This document shows, one piece after another, positions 6,449 to 14,546 of a stretch of 64,000 bases of DNA. Location of the stretch: contig NZ_JABBJE010000003.1 in the NCBI RefSeq assembly GCF_014218725.1, forward strand, positions 62,001 through 126,000, read 5' to 3'. Position 1 is the first letter of the stretch; every line of letters starts with the position of its first letter. The translations under genes and the position numbers were made by a program. Origin of the DNA: Brevundimonas huaxiensis. GTDB taxonomy: Bacteria; Pseudomonadota; Alphaproteobacteria; Caulobacterales; Caulobacteraceae. The notes under the pieces were generated by a model. It saw only the letters and a list, made by a program, of their open reading frames with translations, did no database searches and had not been told where the DNA came from.

Positions 6449-6478
6449 GAGCAAAATGCTCCCTTCGGCAAAACGCCG
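6449..6478 (+). promoter_or_regulatory. Flagellin 3 leader, duplicated from flagellin 2
   Basis: The two AAAA-loop hairpins (6449-6461 and 6466-6478) and the rest of the leader are the same as in flagellin 2, starting at CCGAGC (5441 and 6447). Only about 40 bp separate it from the flagellin 2 stop, so an independent promoter is doubtful and read-through is likely. Confidence 0.5.
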
Positions 6479-6512
6479 TCGGCCCTTTATGAAATGAAGA
6501 AGGACAGCCAAA

Positions 6513-7415
6513 ATGGCTAACAGCATCAATACCAACGGCGGCGCCCTGGTCGCGCTGCAAACTCTGAATGCGACCAATAAGGCGCTGGAGACCACTCAAA
6601 GCCGCGTAAACACCGGCCTGAAAGTCTCTTCGGCCAAGGACAATGGCGCCATCTTCGCCATCGCCACCTCCCAGCGTGCAGAAATGGGCGCTCAGGATGC
6701 GGTGCGTCAGTCGCTTCAACGCGGTCAATCCATCGTCGACGTCGCTCTGGCAGCCGGCGATACGGTGACCAGCGCCCTGAACGAACTGAAGAGCCTCGCT
6801 GTTGCAATCCAAGACGACCGAGGCAACTCTACTACGCCGCCAAACGACTTCAGCGAAACCGGCAAAAAGCTGGTCGCGGACTTCGAAGCTGTCGTGAAGG
6901 AAATTCACTCGGCTCTGGGTGGGGCGAAGTTCGATGGCGTCAATCTGTTCGACGCCATCGCAGCAGGTGCAGCCGGCGTTTCGGTTACGACGAACACGTC
7001 CAGCGGCAAGTTCTTCCTGAGAGGTGAAGCGGCGGGGGGAACAGCCAACCCTGTAGCATCGGCCGGTTCAAGCCTGTTGTTCGGCGGCACCGTAACGGGC
7101 AGCGCTTGGACAGCTGCGGCGGCCTACGACGACAAAAAGACTGCCTACACGGCGTCCAACGTCGAGACGGCCATCAACAGCTTCGCTTCGACCCTTGCCG
7201 ATCTCGGTACGAAGTCGAAGTCGCTAGATCGCCAGCTGACCTTTGTCAACAAGCTGCAAGACTCGCTGGAATCCGGCGTGGGCAATCTGGTGGACGCCGA
7301 CCTGGCCAAGGAAAGCGCCAAGCTGACCGCCCTGCAAACCAAGCAACAGCTTGGCGTGCAGGCGTTGTCGATCGCCAACTCGTCCAGCCAGATCCTGCTG
7401 GGCCTGTTCCGCTAA
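6513..7415 (+). CDS. Flagellin (third copy, tandem duplicate)
   Basis: The protein has 300 residues and the same N- and C-terminal flagellin domains as copy 2. The two genes are offset by 1006 bp at the start and 1009 bp at the end, with one extra codon in the variable centre (EAAGGTANP against QAATGAP). The leader is part of the duplicated unit, but the upstream CtrA-like box and palindrome are not. Nearly all differences lie in the central region, as expected when the assembly domains are held constant by selection or gene conversion. A strong hairpin at 7423-7452 ends the transcript. Confidence 0.95.
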   Translation: MANSINTNGGALVALQTLNATNKALETTQSRVNTGLKVSSAKDNGAIFAIATSQRAEMGAQDAVRQSLQRGQSIVDVALAAGDTVTSALNELKSLAVAIQDDRGNSTTPPNDFSETGKKLVADFEAVVKEIHSALGGAKFDGVNLFDAIAAGAAGVSVTTNTSSGKFFLRGEAAGGTANPVASAGSSLLFGGTVTGSAWTAAAAYDDKKTAYTASNVETAINSFASTLADLGTKSKSLDRQLTFVNKLQDSLESGVGNLVDADLAKESAKLTALQTKQQLGVQALSIANSSSQILLGLFR

Positions 7416-7422
7416 GACGCGC

Positions 7423-7452
7423 AGCCGGAGCGGTTTCGCGACCGCTCCGGCT
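7423..7452 (+). terminator. Strong terminator after flagellin 3
   Basis: AGCCGGAGCGGT (7423-7434) pairs perfectly over 12 bases with ACCGCTCCGGCT (7441-7452) around TTCGCG. A T-rich stretch (TCGTTTCTCT) follows shortly after. It separates the flagellins from the FlaG-like gene. Confidence 0.75.
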
Positions 7453-7499
7453 GATCGTTCGTTTCTCTAGAGGGCGCAGGACGACCTGCGCGGGGAGCC

Positions 7500-7781
7500 A
7501 TGACAGACCATGTCGCCAGATCAGTAAGCTTACCCCAAATTCCTTCCGTCGTTGCTGTCGCAGTTGAGCCGCCAGCGCCGCCACCGGCCGCCAAGAACGA
7601 CAACCACGACGCCAGCCGCTTTCGACTGACCATCGAGGCCGTGGGCGACAACCGCTTCGTCTATAAGGTCCTGGATCGGGTGACGGGGGAGGTGGTCCGC
7701 CAGTTGCCGCGTGAGGATGTCGAAAAACTGTATCGCGATCCGACCTATCGCGGAGGCCGTCTGGTCGATACCGCCGTCTGA
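7500..7781 (+). CDS. flaG: FlaG-family flagellar protein
   Basis: This 93-residue protein has a Pro/Ala-rich N-terminal third and a C-terminal domain with FRLTIEAVGDNRFVYKVLD and TGEVVRQLPREDVEKLY. That is the FlaG pattern, in which a beta strand is followed by 'vqviDe.TGEViRqiP.e.'. FlaG is found next to flagellin and cap genes and is thought to influence filament length. GGGGAG precedes the ATG at 7500. Its place between flagellins supports the call. The exact function in Caulobacterales is not settled. Confidence 0.85.
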   Translation: MTDHVARSVSLPQIPSVVAVAVEPPAPPPAAKNDNHDASRFRLTIEAVGDNRFVYKVLDRVTGEVVRQLPREDVEKLYRDPTYRGGRLVDTAV

Positions 7782-7851
7782 CGACAGGCGAGGGCTCACA
7801 CTCCTTGACGCCGCCGGCTTGCCGGGCGGCGCGATCATGGTTTCCGGCGCG

Positions 7852-7880
7852 TTAACCATGTGATTACGACTCATGGTTAA
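7852..7880. promoter_or_regulatory. Inverted pair of TTAACCATG CtrA-type half-sites before flagellin 4
   Basis: TTAACCATG (7852-7860) and its exact reverse complement CATGGTTAA (7872-7880) are separated by 11 bases. Each contains TTAACCAT, the CtrA half-site motif. The pair ends 36 bases before the ATG of the fourth flagellin, where a factor could either activate or block RNA polymerase. The same half-site occurs at 5368. Confidence 0.5.
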
Positions 7881-7905
7881 TCCTGTAGCCCACAGAACGT
7901 CCGGG

Positions 7906-7916
7906 GGCTTGAAGCC
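7906..7916 (+). promoter_or_regulatory. Small hairpin over the ribosome site of flagellin 4
   Basis: GGCTT-G-AAGCC abuts the ATG at 7917 and includes part of the GGGGG ribosome-binding run. It could limit translation initiation. It differs from the AAAA-loop leader of the other three flagellins. Confidence 0.3.
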
Positions 7917-8783
7917 ATGACCACCAGCATCCACACCAACACCTCGGCGATGATCGCCTTGCAGAATCTAAATCGCACCAACGACCAGTTGGCGGCGACG
8001 CAGAGCCGGGTGAACACGGGGCTGAAGGTTCAGGGCGCGCGCGACAACGCTGCGGTCTGGGCGGTGGCTCAGGGGCAGCGCGCCGACCGGGGATCGCTCG
8101 AAGCTGTCACCACCAGCCTGAAGCGCGCGACGTCCATCGCCGACGTGTCGCTGGCGGCCGGCGAGCAAATCTCGGACATCCTGCTCGAGTTGAAGCAGAA
8201 GGCGACCGCAGCGGCGGACCCGAGCGCCAGCGATGCGACGCGCAAATCGTATGACCAGGAGTTCCAATCGCTTCTGTTGTCGATTCAGTCTTTTGCAGAC
8301 AACGCTATTTTCGATGGTGAGAACATTCTTGCGGGGCGCACTGATGGCGCGACACCTCCTGCGCCGCTCGGGGACCTGAACTTTATCGCTAGTGCGGACG
8401 GCCAGGAAAATATTCAGCTGAAGCGTCAGAACCTGACACTTTCAGGCTTGGGGCTTGCGGCCACCCCCTCCGCCGCCGCGCCGAGTCTACTGATTGAGGC
8501 CGACGCCAAGGCTGCGCTGACTCGGATTGACACGGCGATCGCGACCTCAAATTCCCGTCTTTCCGAACTGGGCGCCCAGTCCAAGCAGATCGAGCGCCAC
8601 ACCACCTATGTCGGCAAGCTGTCGGACGCGCTGGAAGCCGGCATCGGCAATCTGGTCGACGCGGACCTGGCCAAGGAAAGCGCCCGCCTTCAGGCCCTGC
8701 AGGTCCAGCAGCAACTCGGCGTTCAGGCCTTGTCGATCGCCAACCAGGCGCCGCAGGTCATCCTGTCGCTGTTCAAGGGCTGA
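7917..8783 (+). CDS. Flagellin (fourth, divergent copy)
   Basis: This 288-residue flagellin has the same framework (SIHTNTSAMIALQNLNRTN, NTGLKVQGARDNAAVWAVA, and a C-terminus QQQLGVQALSIANQAPQ). It differs from the other three copies throughout and has a different central region. It resembles the special flagellin (FljJ type) that sits near the hook in Caulobacter, but I cannot assign it with certainty. It has its own upstream region with two CtrA-type half-sites and lacks the shared leader. It is followed by the FlaEY-like gene after 60 bp, with no terminator between, so the two may be co-transcribed. Confidence 0.92.
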   Translation: MTTSIHTNTSAMIALQNLNRTNDQLAATQSRVNTGLKVQGARDNAAVWAVAQGQRADRGSLEAVTTSLKRATSIADVSLAAGEQISDILLELKQKATAAADPSASDATRKSYDQEFQSLLLSIQSFADNAIFDGENILAGRTDGATPPAPLGDLNFIASADGQENIQLKRQNLTLSGLGLAATPSAAAPSLLIEADAKAALTRIDTAIATSNSRLSELGAQSKQIERHTTYVGKLSDALEAGIGNLVDADLAKESARLQALQVQQQLGVQALSIANQAPQVILSLFKG

Positions 8784-8843
8784 TCGGACAGCTTAACGGT
8801 TCCTTATCGACGCCCGCCGCACGATAGAGTCGGAGCCGTCTGA

Positions 8844-11552
8844 ATGATCAACAACAGCTATCTGCTGGGTCTTTTCGGAACGACGACGGGGACGTCGTCG
8901 TCAGGCGCCGCCACGACCGCCAGCCCGGCCGTCAAAACCAAGAAGACCCAACCGACGGCCCCCTGGTCGTCCACGGCGACACCGGCGAAGGCCAGCGATC
9001 TGGTCCGTGCGGCCCTGGGCGGCCGTCGCCTGATCGACGAGGGCAATGTCAGCCTGGATCTGGCCGGCGCTTCCACCGACTACCGCAAGATGTTCGCCCT
9101 GTATCAGGGCCTGAACACGCTGGGCGCTTTGGCCGACCGTGCTGGCGTCAAGGGGCTGAGCGCGTCGGAAGCGGCCTTGGTGTCCAAGCGCTTCGGCGAA
9201 GGCCTGGCCGAATTATCGACCTATCTGAGCACCGCCAGTTTCGAAGACATGCGGTTGGTGCAGGGCGTGGCCCAGACCTCGGTCAAGAGCACCTATGCGC
9301 TGGAACGGGCGCCGACCAGTTTCGTCACCGCCCCCATCCACGACGGCGACCCCACCGCCTCGGTTAAGGCGTTCGAGGGCGACGTGAAGTTCTCCGTGAC
9401 CGTCAAGACGGCGGCCGGGGAGCAGGCGATCGCCATGGACTTGTCCGAGATGGGTGCGACCGATCGGTCGTTGGCCAATGTCACCGCCTATATGAACGGC
9501 AAGCTGGAGGACGCGGGTGTCGCGACGCGCATCAGCGCTCAGTTGATCCCCGCCGAGCCCAAGACGGTCAAAAGCGGGACCAAGACCATCACCCTGCCTG
9601 CCGGACCGGATCAGTGGGCGTTGAAGGTCAATGGCGGGACCGGCGAAGCCATCAGCTTCCAGGCCGTCGACACCTCCGACGCCGTCTATGTGACGCAAGG
9701 GGTCGGCAAGACCGGCACGGCGGGCCAACTGCTGAAGTTCCAGGCCGACGGCGGCGCGGCGCCGGCCGCCCAGCAGGGCGTCGACGATCCGTTCTGGGTC
9801 GAGGGCAGGGTGGGGCACGCCGACCTGCCCAATGGCGTGGCTGCGGTTAAGGCTAGCGCCGTGGCCCCGGACGGCTCCGTCTGGGTCGTCGCCGAACTGA
9901 CGGCGGGCGACGCCAGTCAACCGATCAAGGGCGCGCGCGATGTCGCCCTGATGAAATACGATTCCGCCGGCAATCTGATGCAGACCAAGCTGCTCGGCGC
10001 CGCCTCCAGCGCCAATGGCTTCTCCATCGCTATCGACGACGACGGCCGGATCGCCCTGGCCGGATCGGTGACCGGGGCGCTGGAACCGGGCAAGAGCGGC
10101 GACAACGCGTCCGTGGCCGACAGTTTCGTCTCGGTGTTCGACAGTTCGGGGCAGGAGTTGTGGACCCAGCGGCGCGGGGCCAAGGCGGCCGATGAGGCGA
10201 CCGAGGTTCGCTTCGGCGCCGACGGCATGGTCTATGTCGCCGGACGGTCGAAGTCGGCCATGCCGGGCAATGCGGCCCTGGGCGGCTGGGATTCCTATCT
10301 TCAGGCCTTCCAGGAAAAGCCGATCAAGATCAACGGCCCGGACGTGGGCGTAAACGTCGCGACCGTGCAGTTCGGCACCAGCGGCGACGATTCCGTTCAG
10401 GCCATGACCGTGTCAGGAAACGACCTCTACACGGCGGGCGTCGAGAACGGGAAGGCGGTCTTGCGACGCTTCACCCTGGACGCCGATGGCGTACCGAGCC
10501 TGGCTTCGACGCGTGACCTTGGCTACGCCAGCGGCGCGATCGCCGGCATATCGGTCGAGAACGGCAAGGTCGTCGTGACCGGCCATACCGAGAACACCGC
10601 CCTCGATATCGCCACGGTGACCAACGCCCATGCCGGCGGCAGCGACGTCTTCATCGCCACCTTGTCGACGAACCTTCAGGCGTCGGGAAGCGACCAACTG
10701 ACCTATTTCGGCGGGGCGGGCGCGGACACCGCCGCCGACGTCGCCATCAAGGACGGAAAGGTCTGGATTACCGGCACGAACCGGGCAGAAGGCGCCGGCA
10801 AGGACGACCCCACATCCGGCTATCTGGCCAAGATCGATCTCGCCACCGGCCAGGTTCAATCGAACCGAACCTGGCGCGCGGACGGCGATCAGGCCAGGCC
10901 GACCAGCCTGAGCTTCGCAGCGGGCGGCGCCAGCGTTCTCGACCGCCTCGGCCTGCCTCAGGGGCAGATCATGCAGGCGGACTCCAAGCTGCTGACCGTC
11001 GCCACCTCGGCTCGCGTCGGCGATCAGTTTTCGATCAGCCCTGCAGCCGGCGGCCGCGCCGTGACCGTGACCATCGACGCCAAGGACACGCTGGAAAGCC
11101 TGGCCAAGAAGATCAACGCCGCCTCTGGCCGTCAGTTGGAAGCCAAGGTCATCACCGATCTGAAGGCCAAGCCCATCGTCCAGCGGCTGGAAATCAAGAC
11201 GGCGGCCAACAAGGACGGCGCCGTCATAACCGCCGGGGCGATCGGCAAGGACGCCCTGAGCGCGCTGGGCCTGACGCCCGGCTTCGTCGGTCCGGTGAAG
11301 CCGGACAAGGACGCGATCAAGACCTATGGGCTGAACCTGTCGAACAAGCTGAACCTGAACGATCCGGCCTCGATCAAGGCGGCCATCGATTCGCTGGCCC
11401 AGGCGATGACAGCGGTCCGGTCCTCCTACCGCGCCTTGGCGCCGTCGACCGGCGGCATAACCAACACCCAGACCGGCAACGGCTCTTCGACCGCCTACCA
11501 GCAGACGCAACTGGCCAACTATCAGGCTGCGCTGAGCCGCCTGACGGCCTGA
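8844..11552 (+). CDS. flaEY: FlaEY-like large flagellar protein with beta-propeller-type repeats
   Basis: The protein has 902 residues. Its size and its place beside flaG and flagellin genes match Caulobacter FlaEY, reported to affect flagellin gene expression. The N-terminal ~150 residues are helical and flagellar-like after a Ser/Thr/Ala-rich start. The middle (~340-700) holds repeats such as GFSIAIDDDGRIALAGSV, ATEVRFGADGMVYVAGRS and DVAIKDGKVWITGTNRA, typical of SBBP/beta-propeller blades. A C-terminal portion follows with a helical end, QTQLANYQAALSRLTA, resembling axial flagellar proteins. No signal peptide is seen, consistent with export by the flagellar apparatus or a cytoplasmic role. 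The name is from memory of gene order; an alternative is a secreted filament-associated protein. Confidence 0.6.
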   Translation: MINNSYLLGLFGTTTGTSSSGAATTASPAVKTKKTQPTAPWSSTATPAKASDLVRAALGGRRLIDEGNVSLDLAGASTDYRKMFALYQGLNTLGALADRAGVKGLSASEAALVSKRFGEGLAELSTYLSTASFEDMRLVQGVAQTSVKSTYALERAPTSFVTAPIHDGDPTASVKAFEGDVKFSVTVKTAAGEQAIAMDLSEMGATDRSLANVTAYMNGKLEDAGVATRISAQLIPAEPKTVKSGTKTITLPAGPDQWALKVNGGTGEAISFQAVDTSDAVYVTQGVGKTGTAGQLLKFQADGGAAPAAQQGVDDPFWVEGRVGHADLPNGVAAVKASAVAPDGSVWVVAELTAGDASQPIKGARDVALMKYDSAGNLMQTKLLGAASSANGFSIAIDDDGRIALAGSVTGALEPGKSGDNASVADSFVSVFDSSGQELWTQRRGAKAADEATEVRFGADGMVYVAGRSKSAMPGNAALGGWDSYLQAFQEKPIKINGPDVGVNVATVQFGTSGDDSVQAMTVSGNDLYTAGVENGKAVLRRFTLDADGVPSLASTRDLGYASGAIAGISVENGKVVVTGHTENTALDIATVTNAHAGGSDVFIATLSTNLQASGSDQLTYFGGAGADTAADVAIKDGKVWITGTNRAEGAGKDDPTSGYLAKIDLATGQVQSNRTWRADGDQARPTSLSFAAGGASVLDRLGLPQGQIMQADSKLLTVATSARVGDQFSISPAAGGRAVTVTIDAKDTLESLAKKINAASGRQLEAKVITDLKAKPIVQRLEIKTAANKDGAVITAGAIGKDALSALGLTPGFVGPVKPDKDAIKTYGLNLSNKLNLNDPASIKAAIDSLAQAMTAVRSSYRALAPSTGGITNTQTGNGSSTAYQQTQLANYQAALSRLTA

Positions 11553-11633
11553 TTGGGGTCGTGACCGGTCAAGGCGGTTGACGCCCGAGGCCGGGTCGGA
11601 GTTATTGACCTCCTCATCCGCGAAAGCCCGTTC

Positions 11634-12305
11634 ATGGCCCTTCCGAAAGACAACCGCGTCATCCTGTTGGTCGGCGCCGGCGTGGCGATCGTCATCGCCG
11701 TCGTGCTCGCCCTGATCTTTACGGGCGGCGACGACAAGACGACGGAAGCGCCGCCGGCGTCCAAGGGCGGCTTGGTCGTCAATCTGGCCGAGGCGCCCAC
11801 GCTGGAGCCGACGCGGGAACTGCGCTGCTTCGTCGACGGGCAGTTCGTCGGCATGGCGACCCTGGCGGTCTGCGCTCAGCGCAATGGCCTGGCGACGGAC
11901 GCTCTGGACGTCGGGCTGGACGCCACGGGCGCCTTGGCCGCCGCCCCGACGGCCGCCTTCGCTCCGCCGCCCGAACTGCCTAAGGTCGAGATGGCCGAAA
12001 CCCCGCCGCCGGCCTCCGTCGAACAGACGCCTGCGCCGCGCGCCATGCCCGTGGCCAGCGGTAGCCCGTGCCTGCGCCACACCGGCTCCGACTGGCGCAC
12101 CCTGTCGCCGAACATGAGCCTGAATGCCTGTGTTCAGGCGCTCTACGCCGGAACCTGCGTCGGGCCGGGCGACGCCCAATACGGCCGTTGGGGCGACACG
12201 ACCCTGCGTCTGGTGCCGCGCCGGGTGGAACAGTCCAATGACAACAACCGTTTCAGGACCCTGGCCGAGCAGGATCGCAACTGCCAATTCACGGGAATGA
12301 ACTGA
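11634..12305 (+). CDS. Hypothetical single-pass membrane protein, Cys-containing C-terminal domain
   Basis: The product has 223 residues with one membrane segment near the N-terminus (VILLVGAGVAIVIAVVLALIF, residues ~9-29). A Pro/Ala-rich linker (~100-140) and a C-terminal domain with four cysteines (SPCLRHT, NACVQALYAGTC, NCQFTGMN) follow. The C-terminal cysteines suggest disulfides in the periplasm. I do not recognise the family. The stop overlaps the start of the next lipoprotein gene by one base, so the two probably act together in the envelope. Confidence 0.7.
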   Translation: MALPKDNRVILLVGAGVAIVIAVVLALIFTGGDDKTTEAPPASKGGLVVNLAEAPTLEPTRELRCFVDGQFVGMATLAVCAQRNGLATDALDVGLDATGALAAAPTAAFAPPPELPKVEMAETPPPASVEQTPAPRAMPVASGSPCLRHTGSDWRTLSPNMSLNACVQALYAGTCVGPGDAQYGRWGDTTLRLVPRRVEQSNDNNRFRTLAEQDRNCQFTGMN

Positions 12306-12727
12306 TGCGTTTCGTCGCTCTCGCCGCCATCGCCGGGACCGCTCTGCTGGGCGCCTGCTCCAACGAACCCAAATATGAGTTCGCCGAGGGCGCATGCTAC
12401 TTCGTGGCGACGCCGGACAATGCGCCGCCACGCCTGCAGAAAATCGCCGACAACCAGCCCCAGCTCGAACAATGCGCCGCGCGGCTGGAGGAGATGCGTC
12501 TGCGCTTCCTGCGCATGGGTGGATCGAACCAGGAAATCGCCGGCGCCTATCAGGGCCGTTTCATCTTCGTGGACCGCGAGGGGGTCAAGATCGGCAAGAG
12601 CCTGAACGGCAGCCGCTTCTTCGCCATGGCCCGCACCGGCGACGGCCGTCTTGCCATCCCCGGCGCCATCCAGCGCGACGATACGGGCCGTCCCATCGCC
12701 ATCGCAGCCGATCCCGCCGCCAAGTAA
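12305..12727 (+). CDS. Small lipoprotein of unknown function
   Basis: This 140-residue protein has a lipoprotein signal peptide (ALAAIAGTALLGAC; lipobox LGAC near residue 19). The mature part is charged, with two further cysteines (EGACYF, LEQCAARL) and no recognised domain. It is coupled to the upstream membrane protein by a one-base stop/start overlap. It is probably anchored to the inner or outer membrane; the residue after Cys is Ser, favouring the outer membrane by the +2 rule. Confidence 0.7.
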   Translation: MRFVALAAIAGTALLGACSNEPKYEFAEGACYFVATPDNAPPRLQKIADNQPQLEQCAARLEEMRLRFLRMGGSNQEIAGAYQGRFIFVDREGVKIGKSLNGSRFFAMARTGDGRLAIPGAIQRDDTGRPIAIAADPAAK

Positions 12728-12741
12728 GGCTTGCGCGACCA

Positions 12742-12756
12742 GAACGAAAGTGGAAC
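12742..12756. promoter_or_regulatory. LexA (SOS) box upstream of ssb
   Basis: GAAC-GAAAGTG-GAAC matches the alphaproteobacterial LexA operator, a direct repeat GAAC-N7-GAAC (GTTC-N7-GTTC on the other strand). A TTGACG -35-like hexamer follows at once (12762). It is 140 bp upstream of the ssb ATG, so ssb is probably DNA-damage inducible. Confidence 0.65.
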
Positions 12757-12895
12757 ATTGGTTGACGCTTATCCACTGATTTAGCGGGTTTGCTGTCGAA
12801 AGGGCTGGCGATGAGCCGTCGCCCCGGTCAGACATCGGACTGAATTGACGGGGGCGGGCGAAGTCGTCGCCGCCTCACACGAGAAGGAAGTTTCC

Positions 12896-13408
12896 ATGGC
12901 GGGCAGCGTCAACAAGGTCATTTTGGTCGGCAATCTTGGGCGCGACCCCGAGATCCGCTCCATGCCCAATGGCGACCGCATCGCCAACCTGTCCATCGCC
13001 ACCTCGGAAACCTGGCGCGACAAGTCCTCGGGCGAGCGCAAGGAAAAGACCGAATGGCACCGGGTCGTCATCTTCAACGACAACATCGTCAAGGTGGTCG
13101 AGAACTATGTGAAGAAGGGCTCGACCGTCTATATCGAGGGCGCGCTCCAGACCCGCAAATGGACCGACCAGCAGGGCGTCGAGAAATATTCGACCGAGAT
13201 CGTGGTCAGCCGCTTCAAGGGTGAATTGACGATGCTGGGCGGCCGTTCGGAAGGCGGCTCGTCGGTCGGCGATTACGGCGGCGGCGGTGGCGGCTACGGC
13301 GGTGGTCGCGGCGATGACGACTATTCCTCGGGCTTTTCCACTGGCGGCGCCAACAAGCCGAGCGGCCCCAAGGAAAGCTACGACCTGAACGACGACATCC
13401 CGTTCTGA
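12896..13408 (+). CDS. ssb: Single-stranded DNA-binding protein
   Basis: This 170-residue SSB coats single-stranded DNA in replication, recombination and repair. The OB-fold is residues ~1-110 ([17 protein letters not shown] at the start, [15 protein letters not shown]). A glycine-rich linker follows, and the conserved acidic tail ends DDDIPF, which recruits partner proteins. I chose ATG 12896, preceded by AAGGAAG, because SSBs begin MAGSVNKV; a longer in-frame frame from 12845 adds non-conserved residues. The upstream LexA box suggests SOS control. A hairpin (13419-13447) follows. Confidence 0.97.
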   Translation: MAGSVNKVILVGNLGRDPEIRSMPNGDRIANLSIATSETWRDKSSGERKEKTEWHRVVIFNDNIVKVVENYVKKGSTVYIEGALQTRKWTDQQGVEKYSTEIVVSRFKGELTMLGGRSEGGSSVGDYGGGGGGYGGGRGDDDYSSGFSTGGANKPSGPKESYDLNDDIPF

Positions 13409-13418
13409 GGCAGTCTGA

Positions 13419-13447
13419 CTTGGCGATCGCTGCAGGCGGTCGCCAAG
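13419..13447 (+). terminator. Hairpin after ssb
   Basis: CTTGGCGA (13419-13426) pairs with TCGCCAAG (13440-13447). There is no clear T-run, so it is a weak terminator or an mRNA-stabilising stem. Confidence 0.4.
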
Positions 13448-13522
13448 CCGGATTTCTGAGCGGAAACCTGAGGTCATCCAAATTGAGCCGACGCGGCGGT
13501 CGGGTCGTGCCATAGGGCGGTT

Positions 13523-14461
13523 ATGACCGACGTGCATTCCGAAGTTGCGCATGCGCCCGCACCCCTGCCCAAGAGGCCTCACGCCCTGACGGGGCTGGAG
13601 ATCGCCGCTATTGTGGCGATCATCGTGGTGTGGGGCGTCAACAACGCCGGGGCCAAACTGGCGACGCAGGAGCTGTCGCCGCTGCTGGTCGGGGCCATCC
13701 GTTTCGGCATCGCCACCGCCTGTCTGATCGCCTTTGTACGGCCGCCTTTCCCGGACTGGAAGAGCCTGATGCTGATCGTCATCATCGGCGGGCCCATCCA
13801 GTACGGCCTGGCCTACACGGCCTACTGGCTGGCGACCGACGTCAGCCCGGTGACCGTGGCCAACCAGTTGTGGATCCCCTTCACCACCCTGTTCGCCTTC
13901 CTGATCCTGGGCGAGCGGCTGTCCAAGGCGGCCCTGGTCGGCATGGGCGTGGCCTTCGTCGGGGTGGCCTGGATGACGCTGGACGCCCATGCGCTGCAGG
14001 ACTGGAAGGCCATTCTGGTCGCCATCGCGGCCGGCGCGGCCTGGGGCGTGACGACGGTGGTCGCGCGTCGCACCACCTCCATCCCGCCGTTGAAGATGCA
14101 GGGTCTGCTGGCGCTGGGGGCCTTTCCCGTCATGGCCTTCGGCTCGGCGGTATTCGAGCATGGCCAGTGGGAGGCGGTGAAGAACGCCACGCCCATGGTC
14201 TGGGCCTCGTTGCTGTGGGCGGGCGTGGTGTCGTCCGTGCTGGCCACCACCCTGCTGTTCTGGCTGGTCCAGCGGCGCGAGGCGGGGCGGGTGACGCCCT
14301 ATCTGCTGGTCACGCCCGTGGTGTCGATGTTCATCGGCTGGAGCTTCATGGGCGACATCCTGACGCCGCAGATTCTGACGGGATCGGCCATCACCATGGG
14401 CGGGGTCGCCCTTGTGGCCCTGGCGGAACGGGGCTTGCGCGCCGGCGCCGCCAAGGCTTGA
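13523..14461 (+). CDS. EamA/DMT-family transporter
   Basis: This is a 312-residue integral membrane protein of the drug/metabolite transporter superfamily. About ten membrane segments can be read in two repeated EamA halves (first half ending near residue 145, second near 300). Typical motifs include VVWGVNNAGAKLA in the first helix and FTTLFAFLILGERLSKAA at the end of the first repeat. The second half has a matching WSFMGDILTPQILTGSAI. Members export amino acids, metabolites or drugs; the substrate cannot be told from sequence. It appears to be a single-gene unit, convergent with sodC. Confidence 0.9.
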   Translation: MTDVHSEVAHAPAPLPKRPHALTGLEIAAIVAIIVVWGVNNAGAKLATQELSPLLVGAIRFGIATACLIAFVRPPFPDWKSLMLIVIIGGPIQYGLAYTAYWLATDVSPVTVANQLWIPFTTLFAFLILGERLSKAALVGMGVAFVGVAWMTLDAHALQDWKAILVAIAAGAAWGVTTVVARRTTSIPPLKMQGLLALGAFPVMAFGSAVFEHGQWEAVKNATPMVWASLLWAGVVSSVLATTLLFWLVQRREAGRVTPYLLVTPVVSMFIGWSFMGDILTPQILTGSAITMGGVALVALAERGLRAGAAKA

Positions 14462-14546
14462 TCTGTTCCTGATCGTTGGCTGATGTCACATGAAAAAAGC
14501 TCGCTGAACGCTGTCCAGCGGGCCATCTTCCGTACCGCAGAAAGAC

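Noticed and set aside
10413..12431. 672-codon minus-strand frame across the end of flaEY and the next gene
   Set aside because: It is low-complexity Arg/Gly-rich translation antisense to well-supported genes.
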